From Rhizobiales bacterium TMED25 (lineage in GTDB: Bacteria > Pseudomonadota > Alphaproteobacteria > Rhizobiales > TMED25): a stretch of DNA of 64,000 nucleotides. The number at the start of each line of letters is the position of its first letter. Positions within the stretch are counted from its first letter, which is position 1. The stretch is from assembly GCA_002168075.1 (NCBI GenBank), contig NHCE01000005.1:403501-467500 (forward strand). The letters run 5' to 3'. This document shows, piece after piece, positions 1-8,274 of this stretch. The notes beneath the pieces were generated by a model. The model was not told the DNA's origin. It ran no database searches and saw only the letters and a program-made list of their open reading frames with translations. Made by a program: the position numbers and the translations under genes.

Positions 1-129
1 GAGAAAATATCAAAAGATAATTTAGAAAAAGATTTTGGTATGCTGTTGGAGTCAGTTGCAGATGGGGCTGGAATATCTCTAGTTCCTGAAAATGTACCCA
101 TACCAACAGGGCTCGAAACAGAGGAATAA
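1..129 (+). CDS. C-terminal end of an unidentified protein (partial)
   Basis: Frame 1 is open from the window edge to a double stop (TAA TAA from position 127) and encodes the last 42 residues of a protein, acidic and ending in LETEE. The beginning lies outside the window. I do not recognise a family from this fragment: there is a short hydrophobic stretch (GAGISLVP) but no motif. The codon use looks like that of the neighbouring genes and the frame ends cleanly ahead of the initiator tRNA, so it is probably a real gene end rather than chance. Confidence 0.55.
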   Translation, partial: EKISKDNLEKDFGMLLESVADGAGISLVPENVPIPTGLETEE

Positions 130-192
130 TAAATATAACTTTTGTTTCTTGACGTTTTGATTAAGTTAGTGTTATCTAAGAATTCACTTTGA

Positions 193-269
<77 letters not shown>

Positions 270-349
270 AAATATGTTTTCAGTTGCAATTCCATATATA
301 AGCTGTCAAAATTTATCAGTATAATTTGAATTAGAATAGAAATAGTAAA

Positions 350-1552
350 ATGCTATCAATTCTAAAAGATAAAAGATTCAGACATTTATATTTTGCTCAA
401 ATCTTGGCTTTACATGGTACAGGTCTTGCCTCAATTGCATTAGCATTGATGGCCTTTGACTTAACTGGTCAAAATGCAGCCCTTCTTCTGAGCAGTATAT
501 TTACAATTAAGATGTTGGCATATGTTGTTGTTTCTCCAATAGCTGGTGCTATTGCTCACAAATTTAATAGGAAGTTATATTTAATCATATTAGATATTAT
601 TAGAGCTCTATCAGCTTTAGCCTTATTTTTTGTTACAGATATTTGGCAAATATATATAATTATTTTATTTTTACAGGTATCTTCAGCTGCATTTACGCCT
701 ATATACCAAGCAACAATTCCTGAGATACTTCCAGATGAAGATGAATATACAAGGGCTCTGTCTCTATCAAGGATTGCATATGATATTGAAAATATTATTA
801 GTGCTGGAGTCGCCGGTTTAATTCTAGTGTCATTCTCATATAATATTTTATTTTTAGGAACAGTATTCGGTTTTCTAGGATCAGCAGTATTACTTTCTTC
901 TATAATTTTACCAAAGTTTGCAGATATTAAAGATCAAAATTTTTTGCAAAATATTACTTATGGTTTAAAAAAATTTACTAAATATCCAAGGTTGAAAGGT
1001 CTTTTCTTTATAAATATTGTTATTGCCTCGGGTGGCTCAATGATAATTATTAATACAATAATCTTTGTTAGATTTGATTTATCTCTTAGTGAAATTTCAT
1101 TTCCAATCACTATGCTTGCATTTGGAATTGGATCAATATTAGCAGCTTTGAGTGTGCCTAAATTATTGACAATTGTTTCTGACAAAAAATTGATGCTAAT
1201 AGGATCTTTTGCATTAGTGTTATCATTTTATGCATTGGCTCTATGGATTAAGTTTTACGATATTAGCTGGTCTGCTCTTATTATAACATGGCTAATCTCT
1301 GGCATTAGTTACTCCTGTGTACTTACACCGGGCGGAAGAGTTATTAGGAAATCTTCAAATGGATCGGACTTTTCACAATTATATGCAGCCCAATTTTCAC
1401 TTAGTCATTTATGCTGGCTGATGATGTATCCCTTTTCGGGTTGGGTAATGACAAGACATGGTTCTTTTATTAGTCTAATTGCAATTGGTACTATAATACT
1501 TTTATCAACTTTTGTCGCATACCATACATGGAAGCACGATAAAATTTATTAA
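350..1552 (+). CDS. MFS transporter (drug/siderophore exporter type)
   Basis: A 400-residue integral membrane protein with about twelve hydrophobic segments, the usual size of a major facilitator. The loop after the second segment (roughly residues 68-75, AHKFNRKL) matches the basic cytoplasmic loop 2-3 of the family. Overall character is closest to the MFS_3 (EntS-like) exporters, which drive proton-coupled efflux from the inner membrane. The substrate cannot be read from sequence. It stands alone between the initiator tRNA and the cobalamin riboswitch, and no strong ribosome binding site precedes the ATG. Family assignment is firm; the exporter role is inferred. Confidence 0.85.
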   Translation: MLSILKDKRFRHLYFAQILALHGTGLASIALALMAFDLTGQNAALLLSSIFTIKMLAYVVVSPIAGAIAHKFNRKLYLIILDIIRALSALALFFVTDIWQIYIIILFLQVSSAAFTPIYQATIPEILPDEDEYTRALSLSRIAYDIENIISAGVAGLILVSFSYNILFLGTVFGFLGSAVLLSSIILPKFADIKDQNFLQNITYGLKKFTKYPRLKGLFFINIVIASGGSMIIINTIIFVRFDLSLSEISFPITMLAFGIGSILAALSVPKLLTIVSDKKLMLIGSFALVLSFYALALWIKFYDISWSALIITWLISGISYSCVLTPGGRVIRKSSNGSDFSQLYAAQFSLSHLCWLMMYPFSGWVMTRHGSFISLIAIGTIILLSTFVAYHTWKHDKIY

Positions 1553-1570
1553 TCATATTGACAAATAGCC

Positions 1571-1695
1571 TCATTAATATCTAATGAGAAGACTTGATAA
1601 CTTTTCAAGTGGGAACACGGTGAAAATCCGAGGCTGCCCCCGCAACTGTAATAAATAATTAGTTATTTAGAGCCAGATACCAAATTAATACTATC
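1571..1695 (+). promoter_or_regulatory. Cobalamin (B12) riboswitch
   Basis: The conserved core of the adenosylcobalamin aptamer is directly visible: GGGAACACGGTGAAAATCC at 1611-1629, then GGCTGCCCCCGCAACTGTAA, and the B12-box-like GAGCCAGATACC at 1670-1681. It sits 26-40 bases ahead of the ribosome binding site of cbtB. By analogy with the family, bound cobalamin should reduce expression of the cobalt transport genes behind it. The outer boundaries are approximate. Confidence 0.93.
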
Positions 1696-1720
1696 AATTA
1701 TAATTTTCACGGAGGGTGAT

Positions 1721-1903
1721 ATGAAAATAAAAATAATCAATCAAATTAATTATTTCCTGACAAGGGATATTGAGTCTTTCTCATCAATAATGGTAATAGC
1801 AATAGGTCTAACTATAATTATGGTCTTTGGCTTAGCATCACCTGATTTTATTCACGATGCAGCACATGATGTTAGACATGCAATGACTTTTCCTTGTCAC
1901 TAG
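1721..1903 (+). CDS. cbtB: CbtB, small subunit of predicted cobalt transporter
   Basis: A 60-residue protein with one transmembrane segment (about residues 23-42) and a histidine-rich C-terminus (FIHDAAHDVRHAMTFPCH) typical of CbtB, where the histidines are thought to bind cobalt. It begins 25 bases after the cobalamin riboswitch with a good ribosome binding site (GGAGG) and lies 12 bases before cbtA. The B12-controlled CbtAB pair is an established predicted cobalt uptake system in proteobacteria. Riboswitch, size and His motif agree, so the call is firm although transport is not shown experimentally here. Confidence 0.93.
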   Translation: MKIKIINQINYFLTRDIESFSSIMVIAIGLTIIMVFGLASPDFIHDAAHDVRHAMTFPCH

Positions 1904-1915
1904 GGTATATAAAAA

Positions 1916-2620
1916 ATGATCAATAAGTTTATTTATCCCCCTATTTTAGTGGGGCTTATTACAGGATTAATAATATCTATCATAAGTATATTTATATTAT
2001 ACCCTATTATTCATGAGGCAGAATTAATAGAGTCGGCTCTCAATACACAAATAGATCATCATATTGATACAAGTAAACATCTAAATGCGCACTCCCATGA
2101 AGATGCAAAAAATGATGATATGCTTAATTATTTTCAAAATCGAAATTTTATAACGGTGTTTGTTAATATATGTGTGACAGCAGGTTATGCGTTCATTATA
2201 ATTGGTTTAACTAATTTATTAAAAATAAATATCAACTTTAAGAATAGTATTCTGATTGGACTTGTTGGTTTTTTATGCTTTTACTTGCTACCATCAATAG
2301 CATTGATTCCTCAGCTTCCTGGAACTCAGTATTCACTCACCCTAGAGTATCGGCAGATAATTTGGTTATCGATCGTATCATTATCACTAATTGGTTTTGT
2401 CATTACTTACATAATCCCAAAGATTTTTTTTAAATTTTTTGGTATTTTATTGGTTGTTCTCCCACTAACCTTAATACTTATTTTAAACGATCAAATACCA
2501 ATGGAAGTCAACAATGATTTACATTATAAATTCATTTATTATACTTTTTTATCAAATCTGATAATGTGGTTCATAATGGCAGTAACGATTAACTATGTTC
2601 TCAATAGAAAATCATCCTAG
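1916..2620 (+). CDS. cbtA: CbtA, predicted cobalt transporter membrane subunit
   Basis: A 234-residue membrane protein with about five or six hydrophobic segments. A His/Asp-rich extracytoplasmic loop around residues 45-68 (DHHIDTSKHLNAHSHED) is suited to capturing a divalent metal. This loop and the position directly behind cbtB identify it as CbtA. It should work with CbtB in the inner membrane to bring in cobalt for cobalamin synthesis, which fits the cobS and cobT genes near 45 kb. Expression is presumably under the upstream riboswitch. Confidence 0.92.
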   Translation: MINKFIYPPILVGLITGLIISIISIFILYPIIHEAELIESALNTQIDHHIDTSKHLNAHSHEDAKNDDMLNYFQNRNFITVFVNICVTAGYAFIIIGLTNLLKININFKNSILIGLVGFLCFYLLPSIALIPQLPGTQYSLTLEYRQIIWLSIVSLSLIGFVITYIIPKIFFKFFGILLVVLPLTLILILNDQIPMEVNNDLHYKFIYYTFLSNLIMWFIMAVTINYVLNRKSS

Positions 2621-2641
2621 AATAATTGAAAGTCTTACTTA

Positions 2642-3415
2642 ATGTTTGATGCTAATATAGATATTTACCTTCTATATACAATTTTTATTTTTATCTTTAT
2701 CATTTCTGGTGTTGTGAAGGGTATAACTGGGATCGGATTGCCACTAACTTCTATTGCATTATTAACGTTTTTCATATCACCGCTGCAAGCAATAGGCTTA
2801 AATATGATTCCCGTTATCATTGCAAATCTTCAACAATTTCTTTTGGCGAAAAGTCCATTAAATACAGCCAAAAAATATAAATTATTTGCAGTATTTCTTA
2901 TGATAGGCATTATTATTACATCATTCCAAGCGGCATCATTAGGCGATGATTTAGTTAAACTATTAATTGGAATTATGGTGATTATTTTTTCACTTGATAA
3001 TCTTTTTAGGAAGTCATGGACATTAGATATCAGGTTTGACAAATATTGGCAGATAGGAATGGGTTCACTTGCTGGTATCTTAGGAGGTTTAACATCAATT
3101 TGGGGTGTTCCAATTATCATATATCTTATTTTACGCAAGGCAACTCCGCAGGAGTTCGTCGATACAACGGGTTTCCTTTTCTTAATTGCTGTTATCCCTG
3201 CAACTTTTGGTTATTATTATACGGATGTATTTACTTTCGATATGGTACCAATAGCAATATTTTGTGCAATTTCTGCGATTATTGGAATGAGAATTGGAAG
3301 ATTTATTAGACAAAAGATTGATACTGAAACATTTAAGCGTGCCTTATTAATTCTATTTCTTTTAATTGGCTTTCGTCTAATTGCTTCTGCTGCAGTAACG
3401 ATGGGATTCATTTAA
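2642..3415 (+). CDS. TauE/SafE family permease
   Basis: A 257-residue protein with about eight hydrophobic segments and the two-fold repeated glycine-rich pattern of the TauE/SafE (COG0730) family: GVVKGITGIGLPL near residue 22 and GILGGLTSIWGVPII near residue 145. Members export sulfite, sulfoacetate or other small anions; a few are linked to metal genes. It starts 21 bases after cbtA and is probably in the same riboswitch-controlled transcript, so a role in cobalt or sulfur homeostasis is possible but inferred. The family call is firm; the substrate is unknown. Confidence 0.85.
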   Translation: MFDANIDIYLLYTIFIFIFIISGVVKGITGIGLPLTSIALLTFFISPLQAIGLNMIPVIIANLQQFLLAKSPLNTAKKYKLFAVFLMIGIIITSFQAASLGDDLVKLLIGIMVIIFSLDNLFRKSWTLDIRFDKYWQIGMGSLAGILGGLTSIWGVPIIIYLILRKATPQEFVDTTGFLFLIAVIPATFGYYYTDVFTFDMVPIAIFCAISAIIGMRIGRFIRQKIDTETFKRALLILFLLIGFRLIASAAVTMGFI

Positions 3416-3469
3416 AGTAAGGACGGCTACAAATCTTTATAAAATCTAGAATTAGCGTCTTTTAAGTTA

Positions 3470-3988
3470 CTACTTTTTCCTATTAATCTTATATTCAAAG
3501 TTTTGGGTATCAGAATTGATGCTGATCAATTTGGCTCCATTTCTGATATGGTAATGGGTTGCCATAGGAGTCAAAGGAGAGAGCGTCACTATCCTTTCAA
3601 TATTATCCATATTCTTTATTACATGCTCAATAGCTTTCTTCATAATTTCTTTTCCTGCACCTCTTTTTCTCGACCATACAGTATATGGGACCATTACACT
3701 TGGATTATTCTCTAAAAAAGAATTCTTACTCATAAGTTCTAACTCTTTTTCAGTGTGGGGTATTTCATTAGTTAGTGCAATACAGACAATACCTTCTATA
3801 TTACCATCATATTCAAGCCCGTATATTTGACGACCATGACTTACTCTAAAATTTAGATCTAAGTGAGGCCGAATTGGGTCTTCATTTACATCTATCTCTT
3901 CAATAATAACAAGTTCAGTTCCTTTTACCCATTTAAAAAAATCATCAACTCTATCTTTAAAATATTTCATACTAAAATAATCTTCCAT
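3470..3988 (-). CDS. GNAT-like N-acyltransferase
   Basis: A 172-residue protein. The segment RKRGAGKEIMKKAIEHVI (about residues 107-124) is a GNAT acetyl-CoA pyrophosphate-binding loop (R-x-x-G-x-G/A) followed by its helix. The N-terminal half carries charged strands typical of the fold. The acceptor substrate is unknown. The start at 3988 lies only 8 bases after the CCA end of tRNA-Arg, and the only SD-like bases (AGGA) abut this ATG; an alternative in-frame ATG at 3970 gives better spacing to GGAAG. The gene is probably co-transcribed with the tRNA. Such tRNA-adjacent acquired genes can come from mobile elements, but nothing else here proves that. Confidence 0.65.
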   Translation of the reverse strand: MEDYFSMKYFKDRVDDFFKWVKGTELVIIEEIDVNEDPIRPHLDLNFRVSHGRQIYGLEYDGNIEGIVCIALTNEIPHTEKELELMSKNSFLENNPSVMVPYTVWSRKRGAGKEIMKKAIEHVIKNMDNIERIVTLSPLTPMATHYHIRNGAKLISINSDTQNFEYKINRKK

Positions 3989-3996
3989 TCCTAAAT

Positions 3997-4073
3997 TGGC
4001 GCGCCGGGGAGGATTCGAACCCCCGACCCCCTGATTCGTAGTCAGATACTCTATCCAGCTGAGCTACCGGCGC
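3997..4073 (-). tRNA. tRNA-Arg (anticodon ACG)
   Basis: A 77-base cloverleaf on the minus strand. The acceptor GCGCCGG pairs perfectly with CCGGCGC, followed by discriminator G and an encoded CCA (rc at 3997-3999). The anticodon ACG is read from 4037-4039, within the arm CTGAC-TACGAAT-CAG. The T-arm carries GGTTCGAATCC. ACG is the A34 arginine anticodon that bacterial TadA converts to inosine. Confidence 0.97.
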
Positions 4074-4216
4074 ATATTCATTTTCAATTATAACTTTTAA
4101 ATCTAATACCTGAAACTATCAAGTGAAATAATATATGGTTTGTCGGGTACAGAAAAATTAAGTGTTATTATCCATTCTATATTTTATTAATTAATAGATT
4201 ATGCTATTTATTATCT

Positions 4217-4753
4217 ATGGAAAAAAAATGTCGACGGATTATAACGGGATTAGATGATAAGGGGGAGTCAATTATCATCTCAGATGATAATGTCCAAAAT
4301 AAAATGGAAAAGAACTCTAGGCCTGGGGTTAGTCTAAATAATATTTGGAGAACATCAGAGTTCCCCATCGAAATTGTGGGGGATATTAACAAAGTTGATG
4401 ACGAATTTGTTATGTTTCCTGGATTAAATGAAACAATCTGTAGAATCTCATCTTTTGAACCAGATAAGCTTTTTAGTGATAAAGCTTATGATAGTAAGAC
4501 ATATTTTTCAGAATTAGATGCTGAAAATACAATTGTAGAGACAAAGAAACACCCATTTATGCACAAATCAAATACAGTGGATTATGCAATAATCCTAGAG
4601 GGTGAGATCACGCTCTTACTAGATAATGAGGAGGTACTACTGAGTCAAGGGGATATTGTTATCCAAAGGGGAACAAATCATGCATGGGTGAATAATAGTG
4701 ATAAGTTATGCAGGGTTTGTTTTATCTTGATGGGAGGAAAAAAATCAAGCTAA
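4217..4753 (+). CDS. Cupin domain protein
   Basis: A 178-residue protein whose C-terminal half (about residues 110-175) is a cupin_2 barrel: a first motif around DYAIILEGEITLLLDNEE and a second around GDIVIQRGTNHAWVN, with the usual glycine and histidine positions. The N-terminal hundred residues have no motif I recognise. Resembles stand-alone cupins of unknown substrate that sit near oxidoreductases. It is flanked by tRNA-Arg on the other strand and a gene for a CorC-like transporter on the same strand, with no obvious operon. No clear ribosome binding site is visible before the ATG. Confidence 0.75.
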   Translation: MEKKCRRIITGLDDKGESIIISDDNVQNKMEKNSRPGVSLNNIWRTSEFPIEIVGDINKVDDEFVMFPGLNETICRISSFEPDKLFSDKAYDSKTYFSELDAENTIVETKKHPFMHKSNTVDYAIILEGEITLLLDNEEVLLSQGDIVIQRGTNHAWVNNSDKLCRVCFILMGGKKSS

Positions 4754-4976
4754 GAAGAAACTCCTGATTCAACCATAATAATTATTAGACAAAAGACATA
4801 GAAAATTGTATAAGTATCATGTCAGCTGATACACCTCCATAATTTGAGTGTTTCGAGGCATGTATTAATAAATATATGAGTATCAACATAGATAATTCAC
4901 ATAAATTGGAAATCATATTAAAAATTATCTAATAGATTTATCTGTGTGATCAAAGAAAGGATATAATACTTCTAAA

Positions 4977-6296
4977 ATGGCTACAGAAACTGTCGCAAAC
5001 GATGCTGTCTTTATTAACCTAGCTATAGCATTCTTTTGTTTGGTTGCAAACGGATTTTACGTTGCAGCCGAATTCGCAATTGTAAAATGTAAACCCCTCA
5101 GAATAGATCAACTGGCAAATGAAAATGCATTTGCAGGTAAGCTTGCCAGGCACATCTTAAACTTTCAAGAAAATTATCTTGCCTGTTGCCAATTGGGTAT
5201 AACAATGGCATCTTTAGGGCTTGGCTGGGTCGGTGAGCCGACTGTTGCTGCACTGATAGAACCAGTTCTTGGTAACTTTTTGCCAGAGCATCTTATACAT
5301 TTTGTAGCATTTATGATTGGTTTCATAACATTTTCCTCATTGCACATTGTTGTCGGTGAACAAGTCCCAAAAATCTTTGGTATTAGAAATCCTGAAATTA
5401 CATTCCAAGCATGTGCACATATCTTATGGGTGACTTATTTAATGGTATACCCACTCAATATTGCTCTAAAAACAGCTGCCTCATCAATACTTAGGTGGAT
5501 GGGAGTTGCATCATCAACATACGAGGATATTTTTACAGGAGAAGAGATAAAAGGTCTAGTTGATGTATCTGTTGCGCACGGTGAAATGGACGAACAACAA
5601 GCAACAAGACTTCATAACCTTTTTGCATTTGATGAGAGGATTGTTGAAAGTGTAATGATTCCAAGTTCTCAGTCAGAGGTACTAGTCCTAGACGGAGATA
5701 AAAAGAAGAATAAGCAAGTGATTGCAGAAACGCAGCATTCAAGATTCCCATTATTGGATAAAGACAACAAACTCGTTGGTACAATCGTAGTAAAGGATTT
5801 GATAGATGCTCTATTTAAAGGGGAGGATGACCCATGGAATGATCTTGGTAAATTCTCAAGAAAACCAATGATAGTTCCAGAAACTTCATTGATAAAAGAT
5901 CTCTTTGAAAGAATGAGAGTCGAGAGAAGTCACATAGCCTTCATGATAGATGAGTATGGTTCATTTTCTGGAATGGTAACCATGGAAGACCTTCTTGAAG
6001 AATTAGTAGGCGAAATAGCCGATGAAACAGATGAAGTTGAAAATGAATTTGAAATTACAAAAGAAGATGGTTTCTGGTTAGTTCATGGATTAGCGCCGCT
6101 TGTAGATATACAAAGAGCACTTGATAGTGACGACCTCGATGATCCAAATGCAAATACTATATCTGGATTAATCATGAACAAGCTACAGAAAATACCCGTT
6201 GTGGGTGATATTGTAGAAGTTTTTGGTTTTAAATTCATTGTAGAAGAAACTATTGATAATAGAGTTGAAAAAGTTAAGATTGAAAAAATAAAATAA
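4977..6296 (+). CDS. CNNM/CorC-HlyC family transporter with CBS domains
   Basis: A 439-residue protein with the full hemolysin-C/CorC architecture. An N-terminal DUF21 (CNNM) membrane domain (about residues 10-200, three to four hydrophobic segments) precedes a pair of CBS domains (about 215-335), including ESVMIPSSQ and MIDEYGSFSGMVTMEDLLEELVGEI, then a C-terminal CorC_HlyC domain (about 350-435). These proteins are associated with magnesium and cobalt efflux in the inner membrane. Length matches the YfjD/YtfL-type members. The hemolysin name is historical. The start follows AAAGGATA at a suitable distance. Confidence 0.9.
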   Translation: MATETVANDAVFINLAIAFFCLVANGFYVAAEFAIVKCKPLRIDQLANENAFAGKLARHILNFQENYLACCQLGITMASLGLGWVGEPTVAALIEPVLGNFLPEHLIHFVAFMIGFITFSSLHIVVGEQVPKIFGIRNPEITFQACAHILWVTYLMVYPLNIALKTAASSILRWMGVASSTYEDIFTGEEIKGLVDVSVAHGEMDEQQATRLHNLFAFDERIVESVMIPSSQSEVLVLDGDKKKNKQVIAETQHSRFPLLDKDNKLVGTIVVKDLIDALFKGEDDPWNDLGKFSRKPMIVPETSLIKDLFERMRVERSHIAFMIDEYGSFSGMVTMEDLLEELVGEIADETDEVENEFEITKEDGFWLVHGLAPLVDIQRALDSDDLDDPNANTISGLIMNKLQKIPVVGDIVEVFGFKFIVEETIDNRVEKVKIEKIK

Positions 6297-6305
6297 AGTA
6301 CTGAA

Positions 6306-6349
6306 AGCCGCCCAATTATTGAATTTACCATCAATCAATACGGGCGGCT
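6306..6349. terminator. Inverted repeat between convergent genes, probable bidirectional terminator
   Basis: AGCCGCCC (6306-6313) is exactly complementary to GGGCGGCT (6342-6349), with an inner ATTGA/TCAAT pair. It is much richer in G+C than its surroundings and lies between the ends of two convergent genes; the right arm overlaps the stop codon of the SDR gene. Neither side has a long T run, so its efficiency as an intrinsic terminator is uncertain. Confidence 0.6.
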
Positions 6350-7037
6350 AAAAGCTTATTTCACTACCTTCATAATTATAAAATTTTCCAGTATTTTTTG
6401 AGCCTAACTCCTTAAATTGCTCAATAAGTGAGCTTGCGCTCTCCTCGGGAGATAGAGAGGCATTGCTTCCTCCCATATCAGTTTGAACCCACCCGGGATG
6501 AAAAGAAGTAATGGGGATATTAAATTGATTTAACTCATTAGAAAAAGAGACCATAATATTATTTACTGCAGCTTTTGAAGCTCTGTAGAAATATGCATCA
6601 CTTCCGTGGTGCATCTGAGTTCCCATTCGTGAAGATAGGATTACTATTTTTGGATCCTTGCTCTCTCTCAATTTACCTATAAATGATTTAATAGTGAAGA
6701 AAGGCCCTGCGACATTGGTCATTAGCACTTCAGATATATTCCGATAGTTAGTATCTTTATCATTCATTCCACCTCTGGGTCCCATAATGCCAGCATTACA
6801 TATTAGAAAATCAATATTATCTATAGATTTTGATATTTTTATCAGTTCATCTTCTTTTGTTACATCTGCTTTAAAAATATTGAGATTACCTTGAGTATTG
6901 GAAATTGCACGAAGTTCTTCAGCTTCTTCTGGTTTCCGGCATAAAGCTATTACCCTATCGCCTTTTTCGATTATAATTTTTGTAAGAGCTAATCCAATAC
7001 CCCTATTCGCTCCCGTAATTAGATAGCTTTTATTCAT
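6348..7037 (-). CDS. SDR family oxidoreductase
   Basis: A 229-residue short-chain dehydrogenase. The nucleotide motif TGANRGIG is at residues 8-15, NAG at about 86-88, a catalytic-type serine in LSSRMG at about 134-139, and the YxxxK pair in YRASK near residue 154. Length and the RASKAAVNN context resemble the sniffer/C-factor-like SDRs that use NAD(P)H on small carbonyls. The substrate is not deducible. It reads away from the 245-residue protein gene (7104-7841, same strand), which ends 66 bases upstream of its start, so the two may share a transcript. Confidence 0.9.
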   Translation of the reverse strand: MNKSYLITGANRGIGLALTKIIIEKGDRVIALCRKPEEAEELRAISNTQGNLNIFKADVTKEDELIKISKSIDNIDFLICNAGIMGPRGGMNDKDTNYRNISEVLMTNVAGPFFTIKSFIGKLRESKDPKIVILSSRMGTQMHHGSDAYFYRASKAAVNNIMVSFSNELNQFNIPITSFHPGWVQTDMGGSNASLSPEESASSLIEQFKELGSKNTGKFYNYEGSEISF

Positions 7038-7103
7038 GAATACTCCATTTTTAATTTAATTTTTTAGATAATTAGTTAGAGATTTGACTCATAGCTTTAC
7101 CTT

Positions 7104-7841
7104 TCAGCTTTGGGGCCAAATTCTCTCAGCCAGGTTTGGTGATCCAGGTGCATGGACTAACTTTCTTACAACTCTATCTGTCCAAGCTTCCATTTTCTGA
7201 TTATGAGACTCGTGATCAAGGAAAATCTTGTTTCTTGCAGAAGCTGATTGCCACTCATATAATATTGCATGTTTTGCCCACCCAGAAACTGAGACTAGTT
7301 TTCGCACCCCAATACACCCCTCTAGTTTTTTCATTGAAGGAATTCTCCAGGTCGCATACCAACTGGATAGCTCATCTTCATCTTCGTAGCTACCCGCATT
7401 AAAATTACCAAGTTGTATACATGCTGATAGGCCTTCAGAATTATCATTTCTATTTTCAAAACCATCACCCCGTGCCTCTTCTGTCATTACATTATATCTC
7501 TCTTTTAATTTCATGCTTAGGAACTTTTTATCATCTTTTGATAATGAGTTATGATATTCGCTTACTGTAGGGTTAGTAAAAACTTCAGGTTCCACAGCAC
7601 CAAAGATCAGTATAAATCTATCACCAGCCGGAATTGACAAATGATCATGACTTAGTCTACCTTTTTCACCTGGATGAGCAACGTCACCAAGAGATTTGTA
7701 ATGGCTTGCCCATAGAATTCTTGGGTCTTCAAGTCGACGTGGAATATATTCTTTGTGTAGCCAATTGAGATATTCTTTTTCATTTTTTTCATCCAAATTA
7801 TACCAGCTTATCAAATAGCCTCTCTCAACTTTATCTGTCAT
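7104..7841 (-). CDS. Hypothetical protein with two ferredoxin-fold (EthD-like) halves
   Basis: A 245-residue soluble protein without a signal peptide. The two halves look like repeats of a dimeric alpha/beta barrel unit: the first opens with GYLISWYNLDEKNEKEYLNWL, the second with ELSSWYATWRIPSMKKLEGCIGVRK. Each has an aromatic, acidic helix followed by strands, as in EthD/DUF4286-like proteins. No enzyme activity can be assigned. The ATG is preceded by AGGGGCAG, a good ribosome binding site. The downstream SDR on the same strand hints at a shared small-molecule pathway, but that is inference. Confidence 0.6.
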   Translation of the reverse strand: MTDKVERGYLISWYNLDEKNEKEYLNWLHKEYIPRRLEDPRILWASHYKSLGDVAHPGEKGRLSHDHLSIPAGDRFILIFGAVEPEVFTNPTVSEYHNSLSKDDKKFLSMKLKERYNVMTEEARGDGFENRNDNSEGLSACIQLGNFNAGSYEDEDELSSWYATWRIPSMKKLEGCIGVRKLVSVSGWAKHAILYEWQSASARNKIFLDHESHNQKMEAWTDRVVRKLVHAPGSPNLAERIWPQS

Positions 7842-7983
7842 ATCTGCCCCTTATCATTTATACAAAAATATATAATATTTAAAAATAGACTACTTTTTGA
7901 GAAGTTGCTAATATTTTAAGTATGTATTAAAAATCTTGGGTATTCAATTGCAGCTAATAATTTTATAAATTAGGTAAATAAGC

Positions 7984-8274
7984 ATGTATTCATATGAAAA
8001 GGACTATTCTGATTTTACGCTAAGAGTATTTTCGGAGATAAAAAAAATACCAAAAGGTACAACATTAAGTTATAAAGATGTTGCTAATTTAATCGGCAGA
8101 CCAAATGCATATAGAGCTGTTGCGAATGCTTGTGCTAAGAATCCAGATCCTAAAAATATACCTTGCCACAGAGTTATAAAATCGGATGGTTCTATTGGGG
8201 GGTATAGCCTAGAGGGTGGTATCAAGAAGAAAAAATATTTACTATTGAAGGAAAAAAAATGTTCAAAAATTTAA
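7984..8274 (+). CDS. MGMT-domain protein (O6-alkylguanine methyltransferase C-terminal domain)
   Basis: A 96-residue protein that corresponds only to the DNA-binding and active-site domain of O6-methylguanine-DNA methyltransferase. It has the winged-helix region TLSYKDVANLIGRPNAYRAV and the active-site motif PCHRV with its acceptor cysteine (about residue 60), then the IGGYSLEGG segment. The N-terminal ribonuclease-like domain of Ada/Ogt is missing, as in the short MGMT family. Unlike alkyltransferase-like (Atl) proteins, the cysteine is kept, so it may still be able to remove alkyl groups. Its last 16 bases overlap the next gene. Confidence 0.85.
   Translation: MYSYEKDYSDFTLRVFSEIKKIPKGTTLSYKDVANLIGRPNAYRAVANACAKNPDPKNIPCHRVIKSDGSIGGYSLEGGIKKKKYLLLKEKKCSKI

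Noticed and set aside
4815..4833. Hairpin GTATCA/TGATAC before the CorC-like gene
   Set aside because: Only six pairs, no T run and more than 140 bases from the gene; likely chance.
5533..5784. Open frames on the opposite strand of the CorC-like gene and similar long antisense frames elsewhere (for example 2830-3138 and 61582-62028)
   Set aside because: They lie entirely inside well-supported genes, have no ribosome binding site and encode low-complexity Ser/Leu/Ile-rich sequence typical of shadow frames.
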